A stretch of 64,000 nucleotides of DNA from JAPWJZ01 sp041287865 (lineage in GTDB: Bacteria > Pseudomonadota > Alphaproteobacteria > Micavibrionales > UBA2020), in NCBI GenBank assembly GCA_041287865.1, contig JBGGMV010000037.1, positions 1-64,000 of the forward strand, in the 5' to 3' direction. The translations under genes and the position numbers were made by a program. How positions within the stretch are numbered: the first letter of the stretch is position 1; each line of letters opens with the position of its first letter. Of the stretch, positions 48,325-57,858 are shown piece after piece. A model generated the notes under the pieces. It was not told the DNA's origin. It was given only the letters and a program-made list of their open reading frames with translations, and made no database searches.

Positions 48325-48861
48325 TTAGTCGAGCTTCTTGAGGTTTTGTTCCGAGAAGGCGCAAGTGATCGACGCGCCGCGCACCAGTTCGGGCACATCG
48401 AAGGTGCGCTTCAGCCCCGCCGCCAGGTCGTCGTCCAGCGCGTAAAGGCTGGTGCAGGCGATACGCGCATCAGGCGGGCCTTCCACCACCGGGCAGAAGA
48501 TGATTTTTTGCCCTTCCTTGTCGAACAATCCCTGCATCTGCGTGACGCCGCGCCGGTTGTTCTCGCGCGTCAGGGTGATATTTACGCGGCTGCCCGCAGG
48601 GATCGAGAATCCGGTTTCTTCAAAAGGTGCCCAGGCTTTGCCGAAAAGCGCCGTGCCGCGGCCCGCGCGGCAGATCAGGCGCGGGGCCGCGCCCGTAGGG
48701 GCCGCCAGCGCCGCCACTTCGCTATCCAGCGGGTGAAATTGCTGCTGGGTGCCGCCCGGCCACGACAGGCTGGGCATGCTCCAGCCGCCGCCCGCGCAGG
48801 CCGACAGCAGCAGGCAGGCCACAAGGGGGGCGAAAGGGGATATTTTACGTGCGAAAGACAT
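48325..48861 (-). CDS. Putative lipoprotein, 178 residues
   Basis: A 178-residue exported protein with a lipoprotein signal: LLLSAC with lipidated Cys22. The mature part has a Ser/Gly/Trp-rich lead and a domain with four cysteines that could form disulphides (for instance in APRLICRAGRGTALF, IIFCPVVEGPPDARIACTSL). No family recognised. It is convergent with and abuts the two-domain helical gene 2. Base use matches neighbours. Confidence 0.7.
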   Translation of the reverse strand: MSFARKISPFAPLVACLLLSACAGGGWSMPSLSWPGGTQQQFHPLDSEVAALAAPTGAAPRLICRAGRGTALFGKAWAPFEETGFSIPAGSRVNITLTRENNRRGVTQMQGLFDKEGQKIIFCPVVEGPPDARIACTSLYALDDDLAAGLKRTFDVPELVRGASITCAFSEQNLKKLD

Positions 48862-48974
48862 GACTTGTTTTTCCGGTATAAGTTATATCTTAATAGAAAC
48901 CGGACACGGGCGCAAATCTATCCGGCATCCTGTCCGTTTCACGAAATGCGACTTCAGGTAAAGGAAGCATCCCC

Positions 48975-50126
48975 TTGTTCCGCCGCGCGACACTGTTCCA
49001 CTTCTTCGGCTTTCCGGTCAAGGCGGATGCCAGCTGGGTGTTTTTATCCGTGCTGCTGATGTGGACACTGTCCACCAAAATCTTCCCCTACTCGCTGCCG
49101 AAACTCGACCTGCAGACCTACCAGATCATGGGCTTCGCGGCGCTGGTGGGGATTTTCGTTTCCATCATCGCGCACGAAGTCGCCCATGCGGTGATCGCCG
49201 AATATTATCATATGCCGATCGAGAGCATCACGCTCTTCATCTTCGGCGGCGTGGCCGAAATGCGCGGCGACCCCAGTCACCCCAAGGGCGAATTCCTGAT
49301 GGCCATCGCGGGGCCGGTGATGAGCGGGCTGATGGGCCTGTTTTTCTGGGCGGCGGCGGAACTGTACCAGCTGTACTTCCGGCCTGGCCCCACGACGGAA
49401 GTTTTAATCTACCTTGGCAATATCAACCTGCTGATCGCGGTCTTCAACATGGTGCCGGCCTTCCCGCTCGACGGCGGCCGCGCGCTCCGCGCCGTGATCT
49501 GGAAGATGAAGAACAATCTGGTTCTTGCGACGCGCATCGCCTCGAACCTCGGCGCTGCCTTCGCCTACGGGCTGATGGCCTATGCGTGCTATAAAGTCGT
49601 CTGGTGGAACCAGCTGGGCGCGGCCTTCTGGTGGGGGATGCTGGGCTATTTCGTGCTGGCCGCCGGCTCCTACGCGGTGAAGCAGACGGAAAACCGCTCG
49701 CTGCTGGGCGCCGAAACGGTGTCACGCTTTATGCACGACCAGATCGTGCCCGTCTCCCCCGACCTTGTGCTGAACGACCTTGTCGAAAATTTCGTCTCGA
49801 AACATTACCAGCGCGTCTATCCCGTGGTGGACAGGGGCCAGCTGGTGGGCGTTATCACGCTGCAGTCCCTGCTGTCGATGGACAGGTCGAAATGGCTCTG
49901 GCTGCATGTCAGCAGCGTGATGGAGCCGGTGACCGCAGACAATACCGTGTCGTCATCCTATAACGCCGCCGAAGCGCTCGACCTGATGCAGCGCCACCAG
50001 CGCGACCAGTTGCTCATCGCCGACGACGGCAAATTCATGGGGGCGGTCGCGCTCCGCGACCTCGCGGCTTTCCTGTCGATCACCAAGAAGATCGATTACA
50101 ACAAGCCTGTCGTTCACAGTAAATAA
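48975..50126 (+). CDS. Site-2 protease family (M50) metalloprotease with CBS domains
   Basis: A 383-residue membrane protease of the Rip1/SpoIVFB branch. Six or so helices in the first 225 residues hold HEVAH (His67, Glu68, His71) and the second metal motif FPLDGGR (Asp166). The CBS pair is at ~235-370 (SRFMHDQIVPVSPDLVLNDL, VYPVVDRGQLVGVITL; SVMEPVTADNTV, LLIADDGKFMGAVAL). CBS domains often bind adenine nucleotides to control the activity. The substrate may be an anti-sigma factor, but none is seen. The start is TTG at 48975 with an AGGAAG site. Confidence 0.9.
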   Translation: MFRRATLFHFFGFPVKADASWVFLSVLLMWTLSTKIFPYSLPKLDLQTYQIMGFAALVGIFVSIIAHEVAHAVIAEYYHMPIESITLFIFGGVAEMRGDPSHPKGEFLMAIAGPVMSGLMGLFFWAAAELYQLYFRPGPTTEVLIYLGNINLLIAVFNMVPAFPLDGGRALRAVIWKMKNNLVLATRIASNLGAAFAYGLMAYACYKVVWWNQLGAAFWWGMLGYFVLAAGSYAVKQTENRSLLGAETVSRFMHDQIVPVSPDLVLNDLVENFVSKHYQRVYPVVDRGQLVGVITLQSLLSMDRSKWLWLHVSSVMEPVTADNTVSSSYNAAEALDLMQRHQRDQLLIADDGKFMGAVALRDLAAFLSITKKIDYNKPVVHSK

Positions 50127-50816
50127 TTACGCCGTAGCCTTACGCTCGAAAGCGCCGCCGTGGTCGCGCGACCATTCGGCGGGGGCGGCGAGGAATTTTT
50201 CGACCTCGACGAAGACTTCCTCCGGATAGCGCTTGCGTGCCTTGGCTTCGGCCAGCACGTCTTTCCATGTGGCCAGCGCATGCAGTTTCAGACCCGCATC
50301 GCCGAAGATTTTCGGGCTTTCGGTATAGATGCCGTAGAAGAAAACCGAGAATACATCGGTGACGACAGCGCCGCCGTCACGAAGCGCATTGGCAAAGGCG
50401 ACTTTCGATGCGCCGTCGGTCGCGAGGTCTTCGACCAGCAGCACGCGGGCGCCTTCGGGCATATGGCCTTCGATCTGCGCGCCACGGCCGAAGCCTTTCG
50501 GCTTCTTGCGCACGTAGAGCATCGGTTTATCCAGTTCTTCGGACATCCAGGCTGCGTAGGAGATACCAGCCGTTTCACCGCCCGCGATATAATCGACCTT
50601 CGAAATATCGCAGCTTGATGCCAGCAACTCGCAGCCCATGTTGGTGATTTCACGGCGGGCGTTTAAAAACGAGATCACCTTGCGGCAGTCGATATAGACC
50701 GGGCTCGCCCAGCCGGAGGTGAAGATATAGGGTTTATCCGAATTGAAATGGACGGCTTCGATATCCAGCAGCAGTTGCGCGGTGCGTCTTGCCGCTTTTT
50801 GCGTATCGAAGGCCAT
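50127..50816 (-). CDS. pyrE: Orotate phosphoribosyltransferase
   Basis: A 229-residue enzyme that joins orotate and PRPP to form OMP in UMP synthesis. The PRPP-binding loop is VLLVEDLATDGASK (~128-141), preceded by VDYIAGGETAGISYAAWMSE and FTSGWASPVYIDCRK near residue 35. The length is that of the alphaproteobacterial type. A 104-residue membrane protein precedes it by 1 base. The other window pyrimidine gene, pyrF, is unlinked. Confidence 0.95.
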   Translation of the reverse strand: MAFDTQKAARRTAQLLLDIEAVHFNSDKPYIFTSGWASPVYIDCRKVISFLNARREITNMGCELLASSCDISKVDYIAGGETAGISYAAWMSEELDKPMLYVRKKPKGFGRGAQIEGHMPEGARVLLVEDLATDGASKVAFANALRDGGAVVTDVFSVFFYGIYTESPKIFGDAGLKLHALATWKDVLAEAKARKRYPEEVFVEVEKFLAAPAEWSRDHGGAFERKATA

Positions 50817-50817
50817 C

Positions 50818-51132
50818 TTACCAGCTCCCCGGCCTGCGCGGCGGCTTGAAGATCCAGAAATTGCGGAGCAGGAACATGACGGTCAGGAAAGTGATTTCGA
50901 TGCCGAGACCGGCGATGGCGATCAGCGGCAGGCGCCATTTTTCGTAGGCGGCGGGGCCGAAGATGACCTTGACGTTGAAGGCAGCCGCTGCCGAGACCAT
51001 CAGGCAGGCCGCCATCACCGACCAGTTGAAGATCGACAGCGCGCGCTTGTTCGCCCATTCGGGCTGGAAGGAAAAGAAGGCCCAGGCCACAAAGACGCCA
51101 AGACAGATGAGCAGCCCTACAAGCGGACCCAT
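50818..51132 (-). CDS. Small three-span membrane protein
   Basis: A 104-residue protein with three hydrophobic spans (~3-22, ~34-56 and ~68-90). Its start is MGPLVGLLICLGVFVAWAF and its end a basic KPPRRPGSW. No known family. It lies one base upstream of pyrE on the same strand, so the two are likely co-transcribed. Its role is unknown; a link to pyrimidine metabolism is not implied by sequence. Confidence 0.7.
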   Translation of the reverse strand: MGPLVGLLICLGVFVAWAFFSFQPEWANKRALSIFNWSVMAACLMVSAAAAFNVKVIFGPAAYEKWRLPLIAIAGLGIEITFLTVMFLLRNFWIFKPPRRPGSW

Positions 51133-51186
51133 GGATTCCCCTTAGATGGTTAAAAACGTCGCTATTTTATAACTTTTTTCCGGCCG

Positions 51187-51579
51187 TCAGGCAACTACCT
51201 GGCTTTCGAGGAAGCGCTGGGCGTGCAGCCCGTCCAGCACGCGCTCGAACTTGCGGCGCGCCTCGGGCGACAGCGGCAGGAATTCGGCCGCCATGCCGCG
51301 CTGCGCGGCCCTGACAACGCGGCCTACCTGCCGGATGCTGACGATTTCATGCGCCAGCTTGAATTTCAATGTGAGCTGTATTTTGTCGCCGACCGACATG
51401 CCGGCATAGGGGCTGGTTTCGAACGACACGCCGCCCAGGCTCCAGTCCTTGACCCCGTAGGCCTTGCTGCCCACCTCGACCTCGGCCTTCACGCCATCGT
51501 GGCGGATATGCTTGCGGCGCGTGCCGATATCGTCGTTGCCGGTGCGCAGGCCGATGAGCTCTAGGACGCGATTAATCAT
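51187..51579 (-). CDS. PilZ domain protein, putative cyclic di-GMP receptor
   Basis: A 130-residue single PilZ domain. The c-di-GMP site is RRKHIRH, near residue 21, and DWSLGGVSF, near 46, the RxxxR and (D/N)xSxxG motifs. It should change shape or partner on binding c-di-GMP; the target is unknown. No diguanylate cyclase is next to it. It has its own non-coding upstream region shared with the rpmI promoter. Confidence 0.88.
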   Translation of the reverse strand: MINRVLELIGLRTGNDDIGTRRKHIRHDGVKAEVEVGSKAYGVKDWSLGGVSFETSPYAGMSVGDKIQLTLKFKLAHEIVSIRQVGRVVRAAQRGMAAEFLPLSPEARRKFERVLDGLHAQRFLESQVVA

Positions 51580-51726
51580 GTGTTTTTCCCCCGATGCTGA
51601 AACTTATCCCCAAGCCGATTCTATCTGTTTTGGGGGTAAAAGTTCAAGTTTTTCAACATTCTGGCCCCTGTTTTGCACGTAAAATCAGGGTAATATCAGG
51701 TGCTTATGACAAAATAGGCGTCTTGC

Positions 51727-51756
51727 TTGACTCAACAAGCCCCCAAAGTATATAAA
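51727..51756 (+). promoter_or_regulatory. Promoter of rpmI-rplT
   Basis: TTGACT, 18-base spacer, TATAAA, about 90 bases before the rpmI ATG. Confidence 0.6.
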
Positions 51757-51779
51757 TTCTCTCCATAACAGCGGCTAAA

Positions 51780-51823
51780 CCCGCACCCGTCCTCTGGCTC
51801 GAATTGGCTGCCTCGTTGGCGGG
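51780..51823 (+). promoter_or_regulatory. Possible leader stem of rpmI-rplT
   Basis: CCCGC at 51780-51784 can pair with GCGGG at 51819-51823, followed by ATTTTTG directly before the AAAGGA site of rpmI. In several bacteria L20 represses this operon through a leader structure; here this is inference. Confidence 0.3.
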
Positions 51824-51843
51824 ATTTTTGAAAGGAAAACAAA

Positions 51844-52101
51844 ATGCCAAAGATGAAGACCCACAAGGGCGCTGCAAAGCGTTTCCGTGTGACGCGCCGC
51901 GGCAAGGTTAAGTCCCGCCCCGCGCACAAGCGCCACCGCCTCACCAGCAAATCCAGCCGCATGAAGAGAGAAGGACGCTCGACGCTCATCGTTCGCGATG
52001 AAGACGCCAAGATCATTCTCGACAACTTCCTGCCCTACCAGCTGAAGTACACGCGCAAGAAAAAGCGTTACGTCGCTAAGAACAAGAAGGAGGCCGCATA
52101 A
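51844..52101 (+). CDS. rpmI: 50S ribosomal protein bL35
   Basis: An 85-residue L35 of the large subunit, starting MPKMKTHKGAAKRFRVTRRGKV. It is about 20 residues longer than the usual 65 because of a basic C-terminal extension (YTRKKKRYVAKNKKEAA). It is preceded by an AAAGGA ribosome-binding site. Its stop shares one base with rplT. infC, the usual upstream partner, is not here. Confidence 0.97.
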   Translation: MPKMKTHKGAAKRFRVTRRGKVKSRPAHKRHRLTSKSSRMKREGRSTLIVRDEDAKIILDNFLPYQLKYTRKKKRYVAKNKKEAA

Positions 52102-52472
52102 TGGCACGCGTCAAAGGGGGCACAGCCTCCATCAACCGCCACAAGAAAGTCCTGAAGCTCGCAAAAGGCTATCGCGGCCGCAGCAGCAAATGCTTCCGCT
52201 CCGCGCTGGGACGTCTTGAAAAGGCTCTCCGTTACGCTTACCGCGACCGTCGCAACAAGAAGCGCGACTTCCGCGGTCTCTGGATCCAGCGCATCAACGC
52301 AGGCGCGCGCCTGCACGGCCTGACGTATTCGACGCTGATGCACGGCCTGAAACTGGCCGGCATTACGCTCGACCGTAAAGTGCTGTCCGACATCGCCATT
52401 CGCGATGCCGCCGGCTTCGGCAAGATCGCCGAGCAGGCGAAAGCAAAGCTGCCCAAGAAGAAAGCAGCTTAA
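52101..52472 (+). CDS. rplT: 50S ribosomal protein bL20
   Basis: A 123-residue L20 that binds 23S rRNA early in large-subunit assembly. Signatures are RHKKVLKLAKGYRGR near residue 12, YAYRDRRNKKRDFR near 46 and LWIQRINAGARLHGLTYSTLMHGLK near 58. It is translationally coupled to rpmI (one shared base). In many bacteria pheS and pheT follow; here a minus-strand hypothetical gene does. Confidence 0.98.
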   Translation: MARVKGGTASINRHKKVLKLAKGYRGRSSKCFRSALGRLEKALRYAYRDRRNKKRDFRGLWIQRINAGARLHGLTYSTLMHGLKLAGITLDRKVLSDIAIRDAAGFGKIAEQAKAKLPKKKAA

Positions 52473-52488
52473 GCTTTACGATTGATGA

Positions 52489-52878
52489 TTAAGGTTTGGG
52501 CGTCGGGCTTGCGGTAGCGGGTCCGACGCCAATCTTTTTATTGAGCAGCGCGTTGCCCACTTTCGCCACGCCATCGGTCAGCGCGGCGACTGTCGTGGCC
52601 GCGACCTTGACCACGCAAAGACCCAGTACAATCCCGCCCGATGTCACGGCGGCGCCCGGCAGTATCGCCGTCATGGCGGCGCCGGTGCCGAAAATAAGAC
52701 CCGCCACGCCAATGCCCGTCAGGGCGCGATCGATGATGCGCGCGGCGCGGCCGAACTTGAAGCCGCCGTATTCGGGATTGCCGGCGATGCGGTTGAATTC
52801 GTTGCCCAGGGTAAAGGGACGCTCTGGCGGCGTTGCAGCCCAGTTGAAAGCTTCGCTGACCCAAGACACGATAGACAC
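52489..52878 (-). CDS. Hypothetical membrane protein, Gly/Ala-rich
   Basis: A 129-residue protein. After a polar lead with FNRIAGNPEYGGFKFGRAAR, two Gly/Ala-rich hydrophobic segments (~55-75 and ~80-100, GIGVAGLIFGTGAAMTAILPGAAV, GGIVLGLCVVKVAATTVAAL in part) suggest membrane insertion. A basic, Pro-rich tail ends it. No family is recognised. Its Gly-zipper style resembles the hydrophobic part of the large protein at 62084-64000, without alignable identity. It converges on rplT. Confidence 0.55.
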   Translation of the reverse strand: MSIVSWVSEAFNWAATPPERPFTLGNEFNRIAGNPEYGGFKFGRAARIIDRALTGIGVAGLIFGTGAAMTAILPGAAVTSGGIVLGLCVVKVAATTVAALTDGVAKVGNALLNKKIGVGPATASPTPKP

Positions 52879-53030
52879 CCCGTTTTACACGTTATTACAG
52901 ACAATTAGATTATATCGGGGGCGTAAGTTTATGTCAAATAATAATATTACCCGATCCGGCCAAACGGATAGAACATATAATGAATCTTGGTGTTTGCAAC
53001 GGCCTGTCTATCTGGTCTATTGGTAACATT

Positions 53031-54395
<1,365 letters not shown>

Positions 54396-54398
54396 AAC

Positions 54399-55199
54399 AT
54401 GACCCCCGACGCGCTCGATATCATCGTCGCCATCCTGCTGGTTTTATCAGGCCTGATGGCCTGGTTCCGCGGTCTCATCAAAGAGGTCTTTACCATCGTG
54501 GCGCTCTTCTCCGCCTCCGCAGCCTCGTATTTCGGCGGGCAGCTGATGATCGGGCCGTTCGAGCGCTGGTTGAAGGTCGACAAGGTCGCGGGCGAACAGG
54601 CGGCCAATGCCGTATCGAAGGCCGCCGCCGCCGGCACAGATGCCACCGTCGCCAAAACGAACCTGTTTATGGGCGTCGCCAGCCCCGAGATCGTGGCCAA
54701 AGTCGCGGCCTATGGCTCTGTCTTCCTGTTTATCTATTTCGTCATGAGCCTGATCGGCTTTTTCCTGTCGCGCACAGTCAATGAGTCAGGTCTCGGCATC
54801 CTCGACAAGCTGGGCGGCGCAGGCTTCGGCTTTGCGCGCGGCTTCCTCGTCGTGTTCCTGCTTTACCTGCCCGTGTCCTTCATGATCGAGCATGAGAGCA
54901 TGCCGCTCTGGGCGAAAAATTCGGTGACCGTGCCCGTGCTCGACAAGGCCGTCGCCTTCGCCGACACCCAGTTCGGCCTGCATGACATGATCGTGGATCG
55001 CGGCGGAGAGATCGCCGTGAAGATCGGCAAGAAAATCAATCCCGATGAAATCGGCAAGGACGACATCGAAACGGCGGCAGGCGACGTGACCGTCACGCAA
55101 GGCAACAAGTTCGAGCTCGGCCCCGCCCACCTGCAGGCTGAATTGCAGCAGGAACTGACCGCCGAGGAGAAAGGCATCCCGCATGAGCCGCTCCCATAA
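54399..55199 (+). CDS. cvpA: CvpA family membrane protein
   Basis: A 266-residue inner-membrane protein with four helices in the first ~165 residues (DIIVAILLVLSGLMAWFRGLIKEVFTIVAL is the opening, ~5-34). The CvpA family is needed for colicin V production and envelope function; its molecular role is unknown. A long charged C-terminal tail (~190-266) goes beyond the E. coli protein. It follows radA and overlaps the next gene by 17 bases. purF, the common downstream neighbour, is absent. Confidence 0.88.
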   Translation: MTPDALDIIVAILLVLSGLMAWFRGLIKEVFTIVALFSASAASYFGGQLMIGPFERWLKVDKVAGEQAANAVSKAAAAGTDATVAKTNLFMGVASPEIVAKVAAYGSVFLFIYFVMSLIGFFLSRTVNESGLGILDKLGGAGFGFARGFLVVFLLYLPVSFMIEHESMPLWAKNSVTVPVLDKAVAFADTQFGLHDMIVDRGGEIAVKIGKKINPDEIGKDDIETAAGDVTVTQGNKFELGPAHLQAELQQELTAEEKGIPHEPLP

Positions 55200-55500
55200 G
55201 CACGCAGCGCCCAAAAGCAAAAAGCGCCTTTACCTGATGGCGGGTGGCGTCTTCGTCGCCGCCTGCGCCCTGTTTATCGCCATCGACCGCCAGCAATTGC
55301 CGGCGGGCGTAAGATCGAACCCCTATGTTATCGGCGCTTACGAAACGCGTGACGCCGCGCTTGAAAAAGGCGAAGCGCTGCTGGGCCGCAAGGCCGCAGA
55401 AGTCGAGCCCGCCGCAGGAAATGACGACGGCGCAGGGTATAAGCGCGAAGACCGCGCCCGCCTTGAACGCCTGATACGCGAAGGAGCAGAGGATGAGTAA
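55183..55500 (+). CDS. Hypothetical single-span membrane protein
   Basis: A 105-residue protein: basic lead (RSHKHAAPKSKKRLY), one membrane helix (~18-36, MAGGVFVAACALFIAI) and an extracytoplasmic tail with charged residues (YETRDAALEKGEALLGRKAAEVE). No family recognised. It overlaps cvpA by 17 bases and the SDR by 8, which supports true coding and co-translation. Confidence 0.6.
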   Translation: MSRSHKHAAPKSKKRLYLMAGGVFVAACALFIAIDRQQLPAGVRSNPYVIGAYETRDAALEKGEALLGRKAAEVEPAAGNDDGAGYKREDRARLERLIREGAEDE

Positions 55501-56209
55501 TTCGAACAAACGGCTGGACGGGCGCGTCGCGCTTGTGACCGGCGCGTCGCGCGGCATCGGCGCGGCTGTGGCCAAGGCTTTCGCAGCCGAAGGCGCGCAT
55601 GTGATTTTGCTGGCCCGCACGCAGGGCGCGCTGGAAGAAACCGACGACGCGATAAAAGCCCTCGGCGGCAAGGCGACGCTGCTGCCCTTCGACCTCAATG
55701 AGAGCAAGAAAATCGCCGCCATCGGCCCGACCATCGCCGATCGTTTCAAGCGCCTTGATATCCTTGTCGGCAATGCCGCGATGCTGGGCAACCTCAGCCC
55801 CGTCGCCATGTCTGACCCGAAAGTTTACGAAGAAACATTCCGCGTGAACTTCCTTGCCAATTACCACCTGATCCGCGCGCTCGATCCGCTGCTGCGCGGC
55901 TCCGACGCCGGACGCGCCATCTTCGTCACCTCCGGCGCCGCGCATATGGGCAGCCCCTTCTGGAGCGCCTATGCAGCCTCCAAGGCTGCGCTCGAGGAAA
56001 TGGTGGCGTCTTACGCCGCCGAAACGGCCTATAGCCCGCTGAAGGTCAACATCCTTGATCCCGGCGTGGTGCGCACCGAAATGCGCGCCGAGGCCTTCCC
56101 GGCCGAAGACGCGAAAACGCTGCCGCTGCCCGAGACCATCACGGGCCGCTTTATCGAACTCGCCCTGCCCGCCTGTGAAAAAAACGGAAAAGTGGTCAAG
56201 GCCGCGTGA
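55493..56209 (+). CDS. SDR family oxidoreductase
   Basis: A 238-residue short-chain dehydrogenase. Nucleotide site TGASRGIGAAVA (~17-28), NAAMLGN, catalytic Ser in VTSGAAHMG and the YxxxK pair in WSAYAASKAAL. The C-terminal IELALPACEKNGKVVKAA fits YciK-like SDRs. The substrate is unknown. It overlaps the gene before by 8 bases and the CDF transporter by 4 (GTGA). Confidence 0.9.
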   Translation: MSNSNKRLDGRVALVTGASRGIGAAVAKAFAAEGAHVILLARTQGALEETDDAIKALGGKATLLPFDLNESKKIAAIGPTIADRFKRLDILVGNAAMLGNLSPVAMSDPKVYEETFRVNFLANYHLIRALDPLLRGSDAGRAIFVTSGAAHMGSPFWSAYAASKAALEEMVASYAAETAYSPLKVNILDPGVVRTEMRAEAFPAEDAKTLPLPETITGRFIELALPACEKNGKVVKAA

Positions 56210-57156
56210 GTATCGCCAACCCCCACCTGCACGGAATATCGGATGGCTCGCCGCCCACCAGCCTGAAACGCTGGGCGGCTGTGGCTTCGCTGTCAGTCGC
56301 GACAGTGCTGGTGGCGGTCAAGTTCATGGCCTTCCTGATGACGGATTCGGTGAGCTTGCTGTCGTCGCTGATGGATTCGTCGTTTGACGCCTTCGCCTCG
56401 CTGATCACCATGCTCTCGGTCATCCATGCCGCGACGCCCGCCGACGAAGAACACCGTTTCGGCCATGGCAAGCTGGAGGCGTTATCCGCGCTGGGGCAAG
56501 CCGTGTTTATCTTCGGCTCCGCGATCTTCCTGCTGTTCGAATGCGCGCGGCGTTTCGTAACACCCATCCAGATCCACGAACCCACGATTGCGATTGCCGT
56601 GATGGTGCTGTCGATCGTGCTGACGGCTTTCCTGCTGGTCTTCCAGATTTACGTGATCAAGAAAACAAAATCCGTCGCTATCTCCGCCGATTACCTGCAT
56701 TACAAGGGCGACTTGCTGGCGAACCTCAGCGTCTTCGCGGCCCTCGCCCTCAGCTACTACACGAAAATGAAATACGTCGACCCGGCTTTCGCCAGCATCA
56801 TCGCGCTGACGCTGCTCTGGGGCGCTTTCTCGATCACGCGGCAGTCCTTCGACATTTTAATGGACAAGGAGATCAGTACCGCCGACCGCGACAAGATCAT
56901 GGCGCTGGTGACCGCGCACAAGGACGTGGTGGCCGTGCACGACCTGCGCACCCGCAACACCGGCGACAGGATTTTTATAGAATTCCACATGGAAGTCGAC
57001 GGCACGCTCTCGCTCAACCGCGCCCATGCGATTACCGAGGATATCGAGAAAACGCTTTTCGACGCCTTCCCCACCTCGGAAGTCCTGATCCACCAGGAAC
57101 CCGCCGGCATTGACGATCACCGGCTGGATAATATTATCCCCATAAAAAATACCTGA
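56206..57156 (+). CDS. Cation diffusion facilitator (zinc/iron efflux, FieF-like)
   Basis: A 316-residue six-helix CDF proton antiporter for zinc, iron or similar ions. Metal site motif SLMDSSFDAFASL in helix 2 and the histidine-rich HRFGHGK loop, then helix 5 SADYLHYKGDLLANL. The C-terminal cytoplasmic domain (~215-300) has HDLRTRNTGDRIFIEFHMEVDG and the HAITEDIE segment. The start is GTG, overlapping the SDR stop. The helix 2/5 site pattern (SxxDS...HYKxD) is FieF-like. Confidence 0.92.
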   Translation: MSIANPHLHGISDGSPPTSLKRWAAVASLSVATVLVAVKFMAFLMTDSVSLLSSLMDSSFDAFASLITMLSVIHAATPADEEHRFGHGKLEALSALGQAVFIFGSAIFLLFECARRFVTPIQIHEPTIAIAVMVLSIVLTAFLLVFQIYVIKKTKSVAISADYLHYKGDLLANLSVFAALALSYYTKMKYVDPAFASIIALTLLWGAFSITRQSFDILMDKEISTADRDKIMALVTAHKDVVAVHDLRTRNTGDRIFIEFHMEVDGTLSLNRAHAITEDIEKTLFDAFPTSEVLIHQEPAGIDDHRLDNIIPIKNT

Positions 57157-57167
57157 CCGCCTTTACA

Positions 57168-57226
57168 CCTCCCCCTCGGGGGAGGGAGGGGCCCGCGCCC
57201 TTGCGCGGGAGGGTGAGGGGAACTCC
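57168..57226 (+). repeat. Left copy of an inverted palindromic repeat
   Basis: About 59 bases starting CCTCCCCCTCGGGGGAGG and ending GGTGAGGGGAACTCC, with an inner hairpin CCCGCG-CCCTTG-CGCGGG. It is the inverted match of 57791-57848. It looks like a REP/REPIN-type extragenic palindrome. Confidence 0.75.
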
Positions 57227-57234
57227 GTGACGTA

Positions 57235-57750
57235 TTACTTTTTGACCCACGATGCTATAGGGATCGCGCCTTTTTGATTTGCCAAAATATTCAGCGTATC
57301 GAAAGCTCGCGAGAGTGCGATGTCTTCACAAGCGCCACAATCTGACAGCCACAAAAGCCATTTTTGTGTAGCTTCACATTCCTTCGGGCTTAACTGAGGC
57401 CAACGTTTTGCAAAGAAATCATCCCAAGAGTTAGGGGCATTGCCACGGTCAAGGCAACTTACAAGTGAGCTATTAACTATCAAATTAGGCTGATTCTCCC
57501 TAATCCCGGCACAATAAATGCCCGGCAAAAAATATCGAAAAGCTTCGGGGGAGAAACCAAATATTGCGTCGTAATATTGCTGTAATTCAGCACACGTTAT
57601 TTGCTGCCATGCTTTACCAGTAAACTCTTGAGCATCTTCGTATAAATCAGAATCCGGACTTTCTGCCTTGATGACCGTTTCGGGCATGGCTCGATCTTTG
57701 AAAGCCTCCGCGATAAAAGTCAGCAATGCTTCAATATCTTCTTGCATCAT
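57235..57750 (-). CDS. DUF6714-like protein, foreign-looking, between inverted repeats
   Basis: A 171-residue protein (start ATG 57750, MMQEDIEALLTF). Its middle EAFRYFLPGIYCAGIRENQPN and WDDFFAKRWPQLSPKECEATQKWLLWL resemble the DUF6714 family of small immunity-like or unknown proteins; the match is by pattern only. The frame is open upstream to 57855 but that part is a translation of the repeat element. Base composition is clearly more AT-rich than the flanks and codons such as ATA and TTA are more common, so it was likely acquired. Confidence 0.6.
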   Translation of the reverse strand: MMQEDIEALLTFIAEAFKDRAMPETVIKAESPDSDLYEDAQEFTGKAWQQITCAELQQYYDAIFGFSPEAFRYFLPGIYCAGIRENQPNLIVNSSLVSCLDRGNAPNSWDDFFAKRWPQLSPKECEATQKWLLWLSDCGACEDIALSRAFDTLNILANQKGAIPIASWVKK

Positions 57751-57790
57751 CAATTCATCAAATTTGAACAGGACAAGGTTCGCGCCTTCC

Positions 57791-57848
57791 AAAGTTCCCC
57801 TCACCTTCCCATGCTTCGCATGGGCCCCTTCCTCCCCCGAGGGGGAGG
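57791..57848 (-). repeat. Right copy of the inverted palindromic repeat
   Basis: Inverted copy of 57168-57226. Its inner hairpin is CCCATGC-TTC-GCATGGG: the stem bases differ from the left copy but pair equally well, so the structure and not the bases is conserved. It ends 11 bases before the der stop codon. Confidence 0.75.
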
Positions 57849-57858
57849 CGGGCAAGGA

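Noticed and set aside
57751..57855. N-terminal 35 codons of the repeat-bounded gene
   Set aside because: They translate the palindromic repeat itself and have no conserved character; the ATG at 57750 is preferred.
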